IMG/VR virus record: IMGVR_UViG_3300010938_000951
Span: 62,001-126,000 of that record
Length of the DNA stretch: 64,000 bases
Direction: 5' to 3' (one strand)
Source of the DNA: a virus
Within the stretch, counting starts at the first letter, position 1. Every line of letters begins with the position of its first letter. A program made the translations under genes and the position numbers. This document shows positions 31,631-40,668 of this stretch, in pieces. A model generated the notes under the pieces. The model was not told the DNA's origin and made no database searches. It was given only the letters and a program-made list of their open reading frames with translations.

Positions 31631-32638
31631 ATGAAACAATATCAGTATTGTGTTTGTATTGGCCGTTTTGAACCGTTTCACAACGCACATCATGAGCTTA
31701 TTAAAGAGGCTCTTAGTAACGCTGAAAAAGCGCTAATTATCATTGGTAGTGCATATAAAGCACGTACTATTCAGAATCCTTGGACCGCTGAAGAGCGAGA
31801 AGCCATGATTCGTTTAACTTTATCTGAAGAAGAGTTGGCTCGTGTTCAATTCTTCCATGTTCGCGATTACTTCTATACTAACAACCGTTGGTTGAGCGAA
31901 GTACAACGGATCATTGCTGAGGCTACAGATAATATTGATGATGAGCAGATTTGCAACATTGGTGAGCCCGCCAATGATTTCTACTTCCCGCAATGGAAGT
32001 ATTTCAAAATGCGTAACCTTGATAGGATGCCGCACGCCACTGCTATTCGTGGATTATACTTTACTCACGATAATGCTTACAAGAGCCATGTCAGTCCAAA
32101 GGTTGCTGAGTTCTTAGAAAACTTTAAAACTACTCCGCATTTCAAAGCTTTGAAAGAAGAGTTTGATCATATTAGAAATTACCGTGAGGCTTGGAACGGC
32201 GCACCCTTCCCTCCAACCTTTGTAACAGTTGATGCTGTAGTAATTTGTAGTGGCCACGTTTTGGTAGTACGCCGTAAGGGCAGTCCCGGTCGTGGTTTAA
32301 TTGCTCTTCCTGGTGGTTTCTTGAATCAGAAAGAAACCATTCAAGAGGGCGTAATTCGTGAGCTAAAAGAAGAAACTGGCATTAAACTTCCAAAAGAAAC
32401 TCTTATTAAGAGTATTGTTGAGCAAAAAGTATTTGATTACCCTGAGCGCTCTTTGCGTGGTCGTACTATTACTCACGCTTTCTTGATTAATTTGGGCAAT
32501 GCTCCCCTACCTTTAGTAAAGGGGGCGGATGATGCTGATAAAGCATGGTGGATGTCACTTAGTGATTTAGCAACCAGAGAAGCGGAATTCTTTGAAGATC
32601 ACTTCCACATCATCACTCACTTTGTGAATAAATTCTAA
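31631..32638 (+). CDS. nadM: bifunctional NMN adenylyltransferase / Nudix hydrolase
   Basis: Residues 1-180 form the NMNAT domain: [11 protein letters not shown] at 11-21 (the GxFxPxHxxH nucleotidyltransferase motif), and ATAIRG at 136-141 as the second ATP-binding motif. Residues about 195-335 are a Nudix domain with an intact box from GGF at 228 to EETG at 250. NMNAT makes NAD+ from NMN and ATP; in bacterial NadM-Nudix proteins the second domain cleaves ADP-ribose. With NAMPT this gives a two-step route from nicotinamide to NAD+. 335 residues, as in known fusions. Confidence 0.95.
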   Translation: MKQYQYCVCIGRFEPFHNAHHELIKEALSNAEKALIIIGSAYKARTIQNPWTAEEREAMIRLTLSEEELARVQFFHVRDYFYTNNRWLSEVQRIIAEATDNIDDEQICNIGEPANDFYFPQWKYFKMRNLDRMPHATAIRGLYFTHDNAYKSHVSPKVAEFLENFKTTPHFKALKEEFDHIRNYREAWNGAPFPPTFVTVDAVVICSGHVLVVRRKGSPGRGLIALPGGFLNQKETIQEGVIRELKEETGIKLPKETLIKSIVEQKVFDYPERSLRGRTITHAFLINLGNAPLPLVKGADDADKAWWMSLSDLATREAEFFEDHFHIITHFVNKF

Positions 32639-32647
32639 GGAGGCACA

Positions 32648-32971
32648 ATGAATAAAGTAGAAGTATATAGTAATTGGTGCTACCTAGATGCGTTAGAAGG
32701 TATTCCTCTTAAAGAGGGTGAGCAATTACGCGTTAAATGGCCTGATGGTGAAATTACTGAAGAAAAGGTTGTACTTGAGTCCAGTAGTTATCGTATGATG
32801 GATCATGGTTCACCGTGTGATATTGGTACATCAAAAGCTTTCGTTGAGGCTACAGTTAAAGGTGTAAAATGTCTAATTCGTCTTTATGGCCAAGACATTT
32901 TATGTGAAAGAGTAAATCCTTTACCACCTTCTCCTAAAAAAGGAATAATCAAAAGAAGGAGCACCAAATGA
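32648..32971 (+). CDS. hypothetical protein (107 aa)
   Basis: AAGGAGGCACA precedes the ATG, a very strong RBS. Beta-rich with WPDGEITEEKVV and a Pro/Lys-rich tail. Between nadM and NAMPT, so it may belong to NAD metabolism, but no motif supports that. Confidence 0.6.
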   Translation: MNKVEVYSNWCYLDALEGIPLKEGEQLRVKWPDGEITEEKVVLESSSYRMMDHGSPCDIGTSKAFVEATVKGVKCLIRLYGQDILCERVNPLPPSPKKGIIKRRSTK

Positions 32972-33162
32972 ATAATTATGTTTGTTCGCGTTGTGGAGCC
33001 GCAGCCTACTATGATGGGCGCTGCGGTGATGGACCAATTTTAATGTGCGGCTGTGACAAAGGACAATGGATTAATGATGGTCGTGGTGGCTATTATGATA
33101 ATCCAAACAATGCCCAACCAATTCCTAATCCGGAACATGCTTGGGATAATGATAGACGTTAA
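32968..33162 (+). CDS. zinc-ribbon protein (64 aa)
   Basis: CSRC and CGC pairs at about residues 5-30 suggest one zinc site. The rest is polar and probably disordered. AAGAAGGAG precedes the ATG. Function unknown. Confidence 0.55.
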   Translation: MNNYVCSRCGAAAYYDGRCGDGPILMCGCDKGQWINDGRGGYYDNPNNAQPIPNPEHAWDNDRR

Positions 33163-33165
33163 ACA

Positions 33166-33205
33166 AACTTCCCAGTGAGGGAAGTTCAAATAATACGGAG
33201 AGTAT
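33166..33205 (+). promoter_or_regulatory. NAMPT leader: AGTGA-loop hairpin plus ACGGAGAGT RBS
   Basis: AACTTCCC-AGTGA-GGGAAGTT (8-bp stem), 8 nt, then ACGGAGAGTATA before the ATG. The stem differs from the nadM leader while CCCAGTGAGGG and the RBS block are kept. Confidence 0.6.
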
Positions 33206-33208
33206 ATC

Positions 33209-34609
33209 ATGAATTACGAAGTAGAAAATTATCTCATTGACACTGATAGTTATAAAGCAAGCCATTATCTTCAGTACCCACCAGGGACAACCTCAATGTT
33301 TAGCTACATTGAATCTCGTGGCGGAGAATATAGCAAGACCGTTTTCTTTGGCTTGCAATATTACCTCAAGCGCTATCTCAGTCATCGTGTAACGGTTGAA
33401 GAAGTTGAGGAAGCAAAAGAGTTTTTTGAAGCTCACGGCGAGCCCTTCAACTATGAAGGGTGGATGTATATCGCCAAAGATTTAAAGGGAAAGCTGCCAG
33501 TTCGCATTCGTGCGGTACCAGAAGGAAGCGTTGTTCCCACTCATAATGTGTTAGTCAGTATCGAGTCTACTGATCCCAAAGTCTTTTGGATTGTCTCCTG
33601 GCTCGAAACAATGCTGCTTAGGGTCTGGTATCCTATTAACGTAGCAACCAGGAGCCACAAGATTAGACAGATCATTTTAGAAGCCTTGAGAATCTCGGCA
33701 GATGATCCAGAGGCAGAAATCAATTTCAAGTTGCATGACTTCGGAAGCCGAGGCGTTTCGTCTCAGGAGTCGGCCGCACTTGGAGGTGCTGCTCATTTGG
33801 TCAATTTCATGGGCTCTGATACTGTGGTTGGTGTTCGATGCGCCAACAAATTCTACAATACCAAGATGGCTGCATTCAGTATCCCCGCCATGGAGCACAG
33901 CTCCGTTACCTCTTGGGGCAAAGAAAATGAGGTTGAAGCTTATCGTAACATGCTCAAGATGACTGCCAAGCCTGGCGGCCTTGTTGCTTGCGTAAGTGAC
34001 TCCTACAACCTTTGGAATGCCTGTTCTCATCTGTGGGGCGAGCAGTTGAAAGATGAAGTTATCAAGTCGGGTGCCACCGTAGTTATCCGCCCTGATTCTG
34101 GCCATCCGCCTACTGTTGTTCTACGAACTGCTCAACTACTTGATGAGAAGTTTGGATCTGTGGTCAACAAGCGAGGCTACAAAGTTCTTAACAACGTACG
34201 CATCATCCAGGGTGATGGTATCAATGAGCACTCCATCCAGGAGATTCTAGATAATCTGTTGGATCACGGGTTTAGTGCTAGCAATATTGCATTTGGTATG
34301 GGTGGTGCTCTACTTCAGCAGCATAACCGTGACACTTTGAAGTTTGCTATGAAATGCAGCCATATCTATCGTACAGTAGGTGGCGAAGAAGTTTCTGTAG
34401 ATGTCTTCAAAGATCCTGTTACTGATCATGGTAAAGTTAGTAAGGCAGGTCGTTTGGACTTGATTCGCGACATGGCTGGTAATTGGCAGACTGTGGTTCT
34501 TGGGGGTGCAGATAAACATCTCTTATCAGTAATGGAAACGGTTTATGAAAATGGTGAGCTTCTCAAGGAATATTCTCTTGATGAAATTAGGGCTCGCGCT
34601 AAGGGATGA
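33209..34609 (+). CDS. nadV: nicotinamide phosphoribosyltransferase (NAMPT)
   Basis: Makes NMN from nicotinamide and PRPP. 466 residues, full length. DSYKASHYLQYPPGT near 13-27, LHDFGSRG at 175-182, the catalytic-His motif SIPAMEHS at 224-231, and VVIRPDSGHP at 291-300 all match the family. In line with nadM this forms the NAMPT-NMNAT pathway that phages use to restore NAD+ after NADase defence (known as NARP2 in the literature). Its own hairpin leader and strong RBS suggest high expression. Confidence 0.96.
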   Translation: MNYEVENYLIDTDSYKASHYLQYPPGTTSMFSYIESRGGEYSKTVFFGLQYYLKRYLSHRVTVEEVEEAKEFFEAHGEPFNYEGWMYIAKDLKGKLPVRIRAVPEGSVVPTHNVLVSIESTDPKVFWIVSWLETMLLRVWYPINVATRSHKIRQIILEALRISADDPEAEINFKLHDFGSRGVSSQESAALGGAAHLVNFMGSDTVVGVRCANKFYNTKMAAFSIPAMEHSSVTSWGKENEVEAYRNMLKMTAKPGGLVACVSDSYNLWNACSHLWGEQLKDEVIKSGATVVIRPDSGHPPTVVLRTAQLLDEKFGSVVNKRGYKVLNNVRIIQGDGINEHSIQEILDNLLDHGFSASNIAFGMGGALLQQHNRDTLKFAMKCSHIYRTVGGEEVSVDVFKDPVTDHGKVSKAGRLDLIRDMAGNWQTVVLGGADKHLLSVMETVYENGELLKEYSLDEIRARAKG

Positions 34610-34617
34610 GGTGTACC

Positions 34618-35526
34618 ATGATTAAAGACTATAGAAAAACTGCGGATTATATTACAAATTGGATTAGAGATTATGCTAAAAAAGCCGGAGTTTCTACTTT
34701 GGTGCTTGGTTTATCTGGCGGTATTGATAGTGCCCTGTGTGCTTTGCTGTGCAAACGTACTGGGCTACCATTAGTGTGTGTCAACATGCCATGTCATAGT
34801 TCATCTTCCGCATATGATAGGGCAAAAGCATTTGCTGATGAAAATCAATTACAATTACTTAAGGTGGATTTATCTGCCGCTCATGCAGTAATTGTTGATC
34901 AGCTTACAACTCAAGCTACATTTGATTGGCGATCTAAAGGCTCTGCGGGTGGGCTGCGTTCCTGCCTCCGAGCGCCCACTTTATCCTATGTTGCACACGC
35001 AACTAATGGATTGATTGTAGGGACTGGCAATCGTAGTGAAGATCGTATTACCCGCTATTTCCAAAAGTTTGGTGATGGTTGCGTTGATTTTTCTCCAATT
35101 GCTGATTTGTGGAAGTCTGAGGTTAATGCTTTGTTTGCATTTTTGGCAGCAGAAGCTCATGGCGGCAAAATTGGGGCGGCCTCTCAAGCAATCTTAGATG
35201 CTAAACCAACTGCTGATTTATGGGGCGCTGATTCTGGGCAAGAAGATGAAAAAGAGCTTGGAATCACCTATGATGAAATTGAGTGGGCCGATCGTGAAGA
35301 TATAGATACGCAGCATATTGCGGCTGACGAACGAGATTGGGATGTACCAGGAATAATTTTTACAGATGAAGAGCCAAGATTTCATGAACGTTGGAATAGC
35401 TATACTCCACGAGAGAAAGATGTGATTTCTACCCTTCATCGTATGGAAAAAATATCTCGACACAAAGCAAATCCTAATTTGCCAGTTTGTGTTGTTCATG
35501 ACAGTTCCTTGGATCTATGTGAATAA
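34618..35526 (+). CDS. nadE: ammonia-dependent NAD+ synthetase
   Basis: PP-loop SGGIDS at 33-38, the VGTGNRSED substrate loop, and RYFQKFGDGCVD with PIADLWKSEV mark NadE. 302 residues with no glutaminase domain, so it uses ammonia. It amidates deamido-NAD to NAD+ and gives a second route beside NAMPT-NMNAT; the same NMNAT could feed it with NaAD. ATG at 34618 is preferred over 34606 because GAGG lies 6 nt before it. Confidence 0.95.
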   Translation: MIKDYRKTADYITNWIRDYAKKAGVSTLVLGLSGGIDSALCALLCKRTGLPLVCVNMPCHSSSSAYDRAKAFADENQLQLLKVDLSAAHAVIVDQLTTQATFDWRSKGSAGGLRSCLRAPTLSYVAHATNGLIVGTGNRSEDRITRYFQKFGDGCVDFSPIADLWKSEVNALFAFLAAEAHGGKIGAASQAILDAKPTADLWGADSGQEDEKELGITYDEIEWADREDIDTQHIAADERDWDVPGIIFTDEEPRFHERWNSYTPREKDVISTLHRMEKISRHKANPNLPVCVVHDSSLDLCE

Positions 35527-35529
35527 GCT

Positions 35530-35790
35530 ATGAAAGTTTTAAAACAAGTAGATACTAGTTCCTGGGGTTATCGAGTTACATGCAATAAATGTGATTCGGA
35601 ACTCCAGGTTGAGCCAAATGATTTACACCATATCCATCATGAAGGTTATGGTATGAGAGAGCCGGCTTGGGATGAATATTTTGCTTCTTGTCCAATATGT
35701 TCTAACATAGTTGGCGTGCCAGAAAACAAAATCCCCAAAGCCTTACAAGTAAGTGTTAAAAGTAAATCCGGATCTGTTGGTAATAAATAA
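35530..35790 (+). CDS. zinc-ribbon protein (86 aa)
   Basis: CNKC and CPIC pairs (about residues 18-21 and 54-57) enclose a His-rich strand. Starts 3 nt after nadE, so co-translated with it. Function unknown. Confidence 0.6.
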   Translation: MKVLKQVDTSSWGYRVTCNKCDSELQVEPNDLHHIHHEGYGMREPAWDEYFASCPICSNIVGVPENKIPKALQVSVKSKSGSVGNK

Positions 35791-35799
35791 GAGGTAGTT

Positions 35800-36111
35800 A
35801 TGCCGTGTAGAGATTGGGGCGATGATAGAGATAGAATCTGCCAAAGTGATGTTGATGCTGCGGTTCATAGAGTTCGTCAAGAGCTAGAGCCGCTTCTCTG
35901 TGAAGCTTGTTCGAAGTTGAATGATCTTAATCTTTTTGATGGTTGTTCTCCAGAATTAGTTTCTTGGTATGAGAAACATGAAGAGTGTGAAAAACATCGT
36001 GTTGCTTATGAGGCGGCCCAAAGGTTATCAGCGCGCGAACGACGCTTGTTAGGTATTGATATAGAGCAACTTAAAGCTCTGGCCGATGCTGAAAAAGCTA
36101 AGAAGCGATGA
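35800..36111 (+). CDS. conserved small phage protein (103 aa)
   Basis: Starts MPCRDW and carries a long helix with LLCEACSKL and a basic end. Short proteins with this MPC start are common in phages; function unknown. Overlaps the next gene by 4 nt. Confidence 0.6.
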   Translation: MPCRDWGDDRDRICQSDVDAAVHRVRQELEPLLCEACSKLNDLNLFDGCSPELVSWYEKHEECEKHRVAYEAAQRLSARERRLLGIDIEQLKALADAEKAKKR

Positions 36112-36674
36112 TTTATGCTGTAAGTCCAAAACATATTATTCCGGAAGGTGTTTTGTCCATGGATGTGACCTCTAGGTCAAAATCATGGGGAAGATATCTA
36201 AGCCCGTTTAATTTGGGACCGGTAGACCTCTATGATGGATATGTGGCTAAAAATGTTGAGAACGCCTTTCAGTTTTCAAGAGTTTATCCAGAGCATTCTA
36301 CCGTAGATGGTTTACCGTCCCTTTATTATTGGGAATGGGCGCAAACTGGTTGGAACGAAACAGCGCCAATCAAATATCCGATGGGCGTTTGGAACAAACA
36401 TTTATATCATTGGTGGAATGGTAAGAAACTGACCAATTTGGAAGCTCAAAATCAAATTTTCTTGCCGCTTTATAAACAAGCAGTGGTTAAGACTCCAGCT
36501 TTTGAAAAGCTTAAATATTTTTATGAGAACTCAAAACAAGATATTTATTTGATTGATTTTGAAGGTTACGATCATAGATTTTTAGGTAAGTCTTGGGATG
36601 ATGTAGTAAATAATATTGATATGCCAGTTGGTCAAGCTTTTGCATTGTGTATGATTTTAGAGGGTTATTTATGA
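36108..36674 (+). CDS. DUF6939-like protein
   Basis: 188 residues with VTSRSKSWGRYLSPFNLGP, NVENAFQFSRVYPEH and a DFEGYDHRFLGKSWDD block, the pattern of DUF6939 as I know it. Its layout ('LSPF', then 'ENAFQxSRV') recalls the NADAR fold (FLSNFYP, then EHAYQAAK), and a NADAR gene follows with a 4-nt overlap. I infer a distant NADAR relative acting on ADP-ribosyl compounds. Confidence 0.7.
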   Translation: MIYAVSPKHIIPEGVLSMDVTSRSKSWGRYLSPFNLGPVDLYDGYVAKNVENAFQFSRVYPEHSTVDGLPSLYYWEWAQTGWNETAPIKYPMGVWNKHLYHWWNGKKLTNLEAQNQIFLPLYKQAVVKTPAFEKLKYFYENSKQDIYLIDFEGYDHRFLGKSWDDVVNNIDMPVGQAFALCMILEGYL

Positions 36675-37099
36675 CAAATATTATTGATTCATTTACTGGC
36701 GACTACAAATTTCTTTCTAATTTTTATCCTTGCAAAGTAAAGTTAGACGATGTAGAATATCCGAGCGTTGAACACGCTTATCAAGCGGCCAAAACTTTAG
36801 ACCTTGACGAGAGGAAGCCTTTTCATAAACGGCCATTACTAACTGCCGGAGAATCCAAAAAGATGGGGCGTAAACTAAAAATTCGTCCTGATTGGGAATC
36901 TGTGAAGTTAAAAGTAATGGAAGACCTTTTAGCGCAAAAGTTTGCTGATCCTGTATTGAAAAAACAACTTCAAGAAACTGGTGACGCCAAACTTATTGAA
37001 GGTAATTATTGGGGAGATGATTTTTGGGGAGTTGATAAAAAGAAGGGCGGCAAGAATCATCTTGGCAAACTTCTCATGAAAATTAGAGACAACCAATGA
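36671..37099 (+). CDS. NADAR (YbiA-like) protein, copy 1
   Basis: FLSNFYPC near residue 14, VEHAYQAAK near 35, a GWGDD/FWGVDKKKGGKNHLGKLLM end and 142 residues are typical of NADAR. Known members remove ADP-ribose from guanine in nucleic acid or cleave riboflavin intermediates. It stands between the DUF6939-like gene and an ARH gene, pointing to ADP-ribose removal. A second copy is at 55337. Confidence 0.92.
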   Translation: MTNIIDSFTGDYKFLSNFYPCKVKLDDVEYPSVEHAYQAAKTLDLDERKPFHKRPLLTAGESKKMGRKLKIRPDWESVKLKVMEDLLAQKFADPVLKKQLQETGDAKLIEGNYWGDDFWGVDKKKGGKNHLGKLLMKIRDNQ

Positions 37100-37377
37100 A
37101 TAGAGAAGAAGAAATTGAGTTTGTCAAAAAGATTATTTCCCATCCAGCAGGATTTAATTTAGGTCTCTTTGCAGAACTAACTATTCGATCTCATTCGGAT
37201 GGATTTGAAGTGGCCTGGGATGGGGCCGCTGATGGTACAGACGAGTATAATAAAGATTACTACAAGGATTTTACTGATCTTCATAAAGCGGCTGAGTTCT
37301 TTGTAGATAAGAGAAGAGAGATGCAATTGGGACTTGATATTGAAGCCGAATTAATGAAAGAGAAATCGCATGAGTAA
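37096..37377 (+). CDS. hypothetical acidic protein (93 aa)
   Basis: Overlaps both NADAR and ARH genes by 4-8 nt. Beta strands in the first half (FAELTIRSHSDGFEVAWDG), helix in the second. Not recognised. Confidence 0.55.
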   Translation: MNREEEIEFVKKIISHPAGFNLGLFAELTIRSHSDGFEVAWDGAADGTDEYNKDYYKDFTDLHKAAEFFVDKRREMQLGLDIEAELMKEKSHE

Positions 37378-38287
37378 TGTATTGCTTGGAACTGCGGTTG
37401 GTGATGCTTTGGGCGTTCCATTTGAAACTAAGCTAGCCAATCATGAACCACTAGTTGCTTGGGACGGTAAATCTTATTTGGGTAGCGAGCATCATGGTTT
37501 GAAACCAGGGCAATATTCAGATGACACTCAAATGAGTTTAATGGTAGCCGAATCACTAATTAGTAATCATGGTTTTAATCCTGACGATTTGGCAGAAAGA
37601 TATGTTGACTGGATTGTTTCGGGTCGTGCCAGAGGATATGGAAAAACTACATTACTTGCCGTAACCAATTTGGTTAATGGTAAACATTGGAGCGAATCTG
37701 GTATTGCCGGGTCATATGGTAATGGAACAGCCATGCGAGCTGCGCCTTTTGGTGTCTACTTTAGAAACGATTTACATTCTTTAGTTGCTATTTGCAAAAT
37801 GGATAGTTCTATTACCCATGCTTCCGATGAGGCAGAAGCGGGTTCTATTGCTATTGGTTTGGCGGCAGCTTACGCGGTTAATGGTGATGCCAGCAACCTA
37901 TTAGCTGACTTGTGGCAAATCTTGCCAGCTAGCAAAGTAAGAAGCACGATTTATAGTCTAGATTCTTTAATTGAATCTCCGTATATTACGCCAGAACAGG
38001 CCCTTCGTGTAATTGGTACAAAGGCGGATGTGAGACAAACTGTGCCGGCCGCACTTTATTGTTTTCTTAAATTCAATAATTATCATGATGCAGTGCTTGC
38101 GGCTATCAAAGCCGGTGGCGATACAGATACTACAGCGGCTATTGTTGGCGCCTTGTTTGGCGCTAAATTTGGAATGAAAGTGATTGATCGTGAGCTGGTT
38201 CAAGGAGTGGAAGAATCTGACAGACTAATAGAACTAGATAGTCAGCTATATAATAGATCCAATGGTTCATTTTTAGTAAGGGAATAA
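37370..38287 (+). CDS. ADP-ribosylglycohydrolase, copy 2
   Basis: 305 residues. TAVGDALG at 8-15, YSDDT at 49-53, GNGTAMRA and GGDTDTT at 249-255 match copy 1 at 2468, including both metal sites. The two copies are clearly diverged, so they may have different targets. Forms a unit with DUF6939-like and NADAR genes. Confidence 0.93.
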   Translation: MSNVLLGTAVGDALGVPFETKLANHEPLVAWDGKSYLGSEHHGLKPGQYSDDTQMSLMVAESLISNHGFNPDDLAERYVDWIVSGRARGYGKTTLLAVTNLVNGKHWSESGIAGSYGNGTAMRAAPFGVYFRNDLHSLVAICKMDSSITHASDEAEAGSIAIGLAAAYAVNGDASNLLADLWQILPASKVRSTIYSLDSLIESPYITPEQALRVIGTKADVRQTVPAALYCFLKFNNYHDAVLAAIKAGGDTDTTAAIVGALFGAKFGMKVIDRELVQGVEESDRLIELDSQLYNRSNGSFLVRE

Positions 38288-38288
38288 T

Positions 38289-39170
38289 ATGAGTCGCAAG
38301 GGAACAATTAGGCGTTGTGGTCATATTTGGATAAGCAGTAATTCAGGCTATGATAATGATTGGCACACCAATATTAACGATCGTTTCCATGCTTCCACTT
38401 GGAAATTTGGCAGTATACATCAAGCTAAAGTATTTGTAGATTATAATCACTTAATTGATAATAAAAAACCAGACTCATGGAAAATAGATGGCTCAGTTGG
38501 TATTTGCCTGCATTATGGTAAAACTATGGAAGAAGCAATGCAGACATGCCTGAATTGGATTGATGATTTCAAAAAGACTGGTCCAGCAAGTCCTGAACAA
38601 GTTTTTAAAGACTGTTGGGAACATTGGCCATCTCTTTATCCCAATGGATTACAAATTCCTGTTATTGAACATATCTTTTTTGTTATTGGCGGAGGCTATA
38701 CATGGCTAGATGGAGCAATCGTATCTACTAGTCCGCAAGATTATCTTGAATCGATGCGACGAGATAGAGAAAATTCCACTTTAAAAGAAGCACTAAAAGC
38801 ATCCGAAGAACTTCGAAAAATGATTAGGGCACGTAAGATAGCAGAGGGCGAAGAGCTAGATTATTGGGATTACACTCAAGAAGAGCAAAATTATATGCGC
38901 TGGTCACAAGGCATCTATCGATTTTATCCTGTTTCTGAAGGGTACTCTAATATTTGTTTAGTTCCAGATGATGTTAGACCTGAGTGGTTAAAAATTTCAT
39001 ATGAGGCAGCTATTCTTTTACGAGACAAAAGCGGCATACCAAAAATGCCAAAATCTCGTTATGATTCTTCTAACGAAGATGAAATAAAACGACAAGAAGA
39101 TAATAGAAGAATTGGTGAAAAAGTTGTATTAGATTTGGAACGTAGATTTCCCCAACTAAAGAGAATATAA
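38289..39170 (+). CDS. hypothetical protein (293 aa)
   Basis: Trp- and Tyr-rich alpha/beta protein with a CGHIWI start and a helical, charged C-terminus. Not recognised. Its stop overlaps the helicase start. Confidence 0.6.
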   Translation: MSRKGTIRRCGHIWISSNSGYDNDWHTNINDRFHASTWKFGSIHQAKVFVDYNHLIDNKKPDSWKIDGSVGICLHYGKTMEEAMQTCLNWIDDFKKTGPASPEQVFKDCWEHWPSLYPNGLQIPVIEHIFFVIGGGYTWLDGAIVSTSPQDYLESMRRDRENSTLKEALKASEELRKMIRARKIAEGEELDYWDYTQEEQNYMRWSQGIYRFYPVSEGYSNICLVPDDVRPEWLKISYEAAILLRDKSGIPKMPKSRYDSSNEDEIKRQEDNRRIGEKVVLDLERRFPQLKRI

Positions 39171-40657
39171 TGGCAAAGAAAGTAAGTAAATTTCCACCCA
39201 AAAAGCCTGACAATTCTCATATCCGCATTGCTGCTCCCAAAAGAAATTGGTCTAAGTTTCAAAAAGATATCTTTAGGGATATTAATGGTGGCACTGGACA
39301 TACTGTTGTTATTGCTAGAGCCGGATCTGGTAAAACCTCCACAATAGTTGAAGGTTTTAAATATCTGCCTAAAGGCAAGAAAACCTTAATGGTTGCTTTC
39401 AATAAATCTATTGCAGATGAATTAAAGCAGCGTGCCCCATCTTATGTTGATGTAATGACCCTTCATAGCTTAGGGTTCCGTGCCATTAAACAGAGTTTTG
39501 GTGCTGATGTAGTTCTTGAAAATGATAAAGCTCATATGCTTATCTCTACTCTTATTGGAGATGATAGAGATATGTGGGAAGTTAATCAAAGCATTGCCAA
39601 ATGCGTTTCTCTTTGTAAAGGATTTTTGGTCGATACGCCAACCAAGGTCGGCGATCTAATCGATAAGTTTGGTATTGAGATTTTTGACTATTCTCGCGAA
39701 AAATTCATTGAATTAGTTCTTAAAACGCTTGCATTATGTAAAGCTAAGAAAAATGTTGTCGATTTTGATGATATGATTTGGTTTCCATTCGTTTATCGAT
39801 TGAACGTAGGGAAGTTTGATGTTGTTTTTGTTGACGAGGCACAGGATTTGAATCAAGCACAAATTGCTATGGTTTTGTCTGCCTGCAAAATTGATGGCCG
39901 CATTATTGCAGTAGGTGATCCTGCTCAAAGTATTTATCAATTTCGTGGTGCGGATAGTGAAGCAATTCCAAACTTTATTAATAAGCTTCAAGCTAAAACT
40001 CTACCATTATCCGTTACCTACCGTTGCCCGACCAAGGTTGTAGACCTAGCGAAGGAAATTGTACCTGACATTGAGGCGGCCGAGAACGCCAAGGAAGGGG
40101 TGGTGGAGGAGGTCCCCGCAGAACAAATTCTTAAATTGGTTAGGCCAGGGGATTTCGTACTTTCAAGAACCAATGCCCCTTTGATTAAACACTGTATGGC
40201 TCTACTTCGAGCTGGAATCCCAGCCAATATACAAGGTAGGGATGTAGGATCTAATCTTCAATATTTTATTAAAAAGTCAAAATCAAAAACTATTGTTCAA
40301 TTTACGGAATATGTAAATGCCTGGAGAGAACAAGAGGTAAAACGATTATTAGCTGAAAAGAAAGATCCAATTGCAACTATCGATAAAGCGGAATGTTTAT
40401 TGAACCTCTGTGAGGGTACCCTTACAATTAAGGACCTAAAAGAGACAATAGAAAAGCTATTTAACGATGTTGATGACTCTTCTAAAGTTATATTTTCAAC
40501 AACACATAAAGCCAAAGGTCTGGAAAGAGATCGAGTCTTTGTTCTCACCAACACCTACCGAAAAGGAGCCGGAGGAGAAGAAGACAACCTCTGGTATGTC
40601 GCGGTAACTCGTAGCAAAAATGAGTTGTATCTAGTAAAGAAATACTTGAAGCAATAA
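39170..40657 (+). CDS. UvrD/Rep-type SF1 DNA helicase
   Basis: Walker A AGSGKT at 51-56, motif II VFVDEAQDL at about 219-227, motif III GDPAQSIYQFRGAD, motif IV YRCP, and motif VI VAVTRSKNELYLV are all present. 495 residues, shorter than UvrD (about 720), because the 1B and 2B inserts are reduced. It unwinds DNA 3' to 5' and may act in phage recombination or replication restart. Confidence 0.93.
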   Translation: MAKKVSKFPPKKPDNSHIRIAAPKRNWSKFQKDIFRDINGGTGHTVVIARAGSGKTSTIVEGFKYLPKGKKTLMVAFNKSIADELKQRAPSYVDVMTLHSLGFRAIKQSFGADVVLENDKAHMLISTLIGDDRDMWEVNQSIAKCVSLCKGFLVDTPTKVGDLIDKFGIEIFDYSREKFIELVLKTLALCKAKKNVVDFDDMIWFPFVYRLNVGKFDVVFVDEAQDLNQAQIAMVLSACKIDGRIIAVGDPAQSIYQFRGADSEAIPNFINKLQAKTLPLSVTYRCPTKVVDLAKEIVPDIEAAENAKEGVVEEVPAEQILKLVRPGDFVLSRTNAPLIKHCMALLRAGIPANIQGRDVGSNLQYFIKKSKSKTIVQFTEYVNAWREQEVKRLLAEKKDPIATIDKAECLLNLCEGTLTIKDLKETIEKLFNDVDDSSKVIFSTTHKAKGLERDRVFVLTNTYRKGAGGEEDNLWYVAVTRSKNELYLVKKYLKQ

Positions 40658-40668
40658 TCTCGCATCTA

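Noticed and set aside
33677-34105. Long open frame on the minus strand inside the NAMPT gene, and similar ones in EF-G, ligA and EF-Ts genes
   Set aside because: They lie fully inside strongly conserved genes, lack RBSs and have no recognisable protein features.
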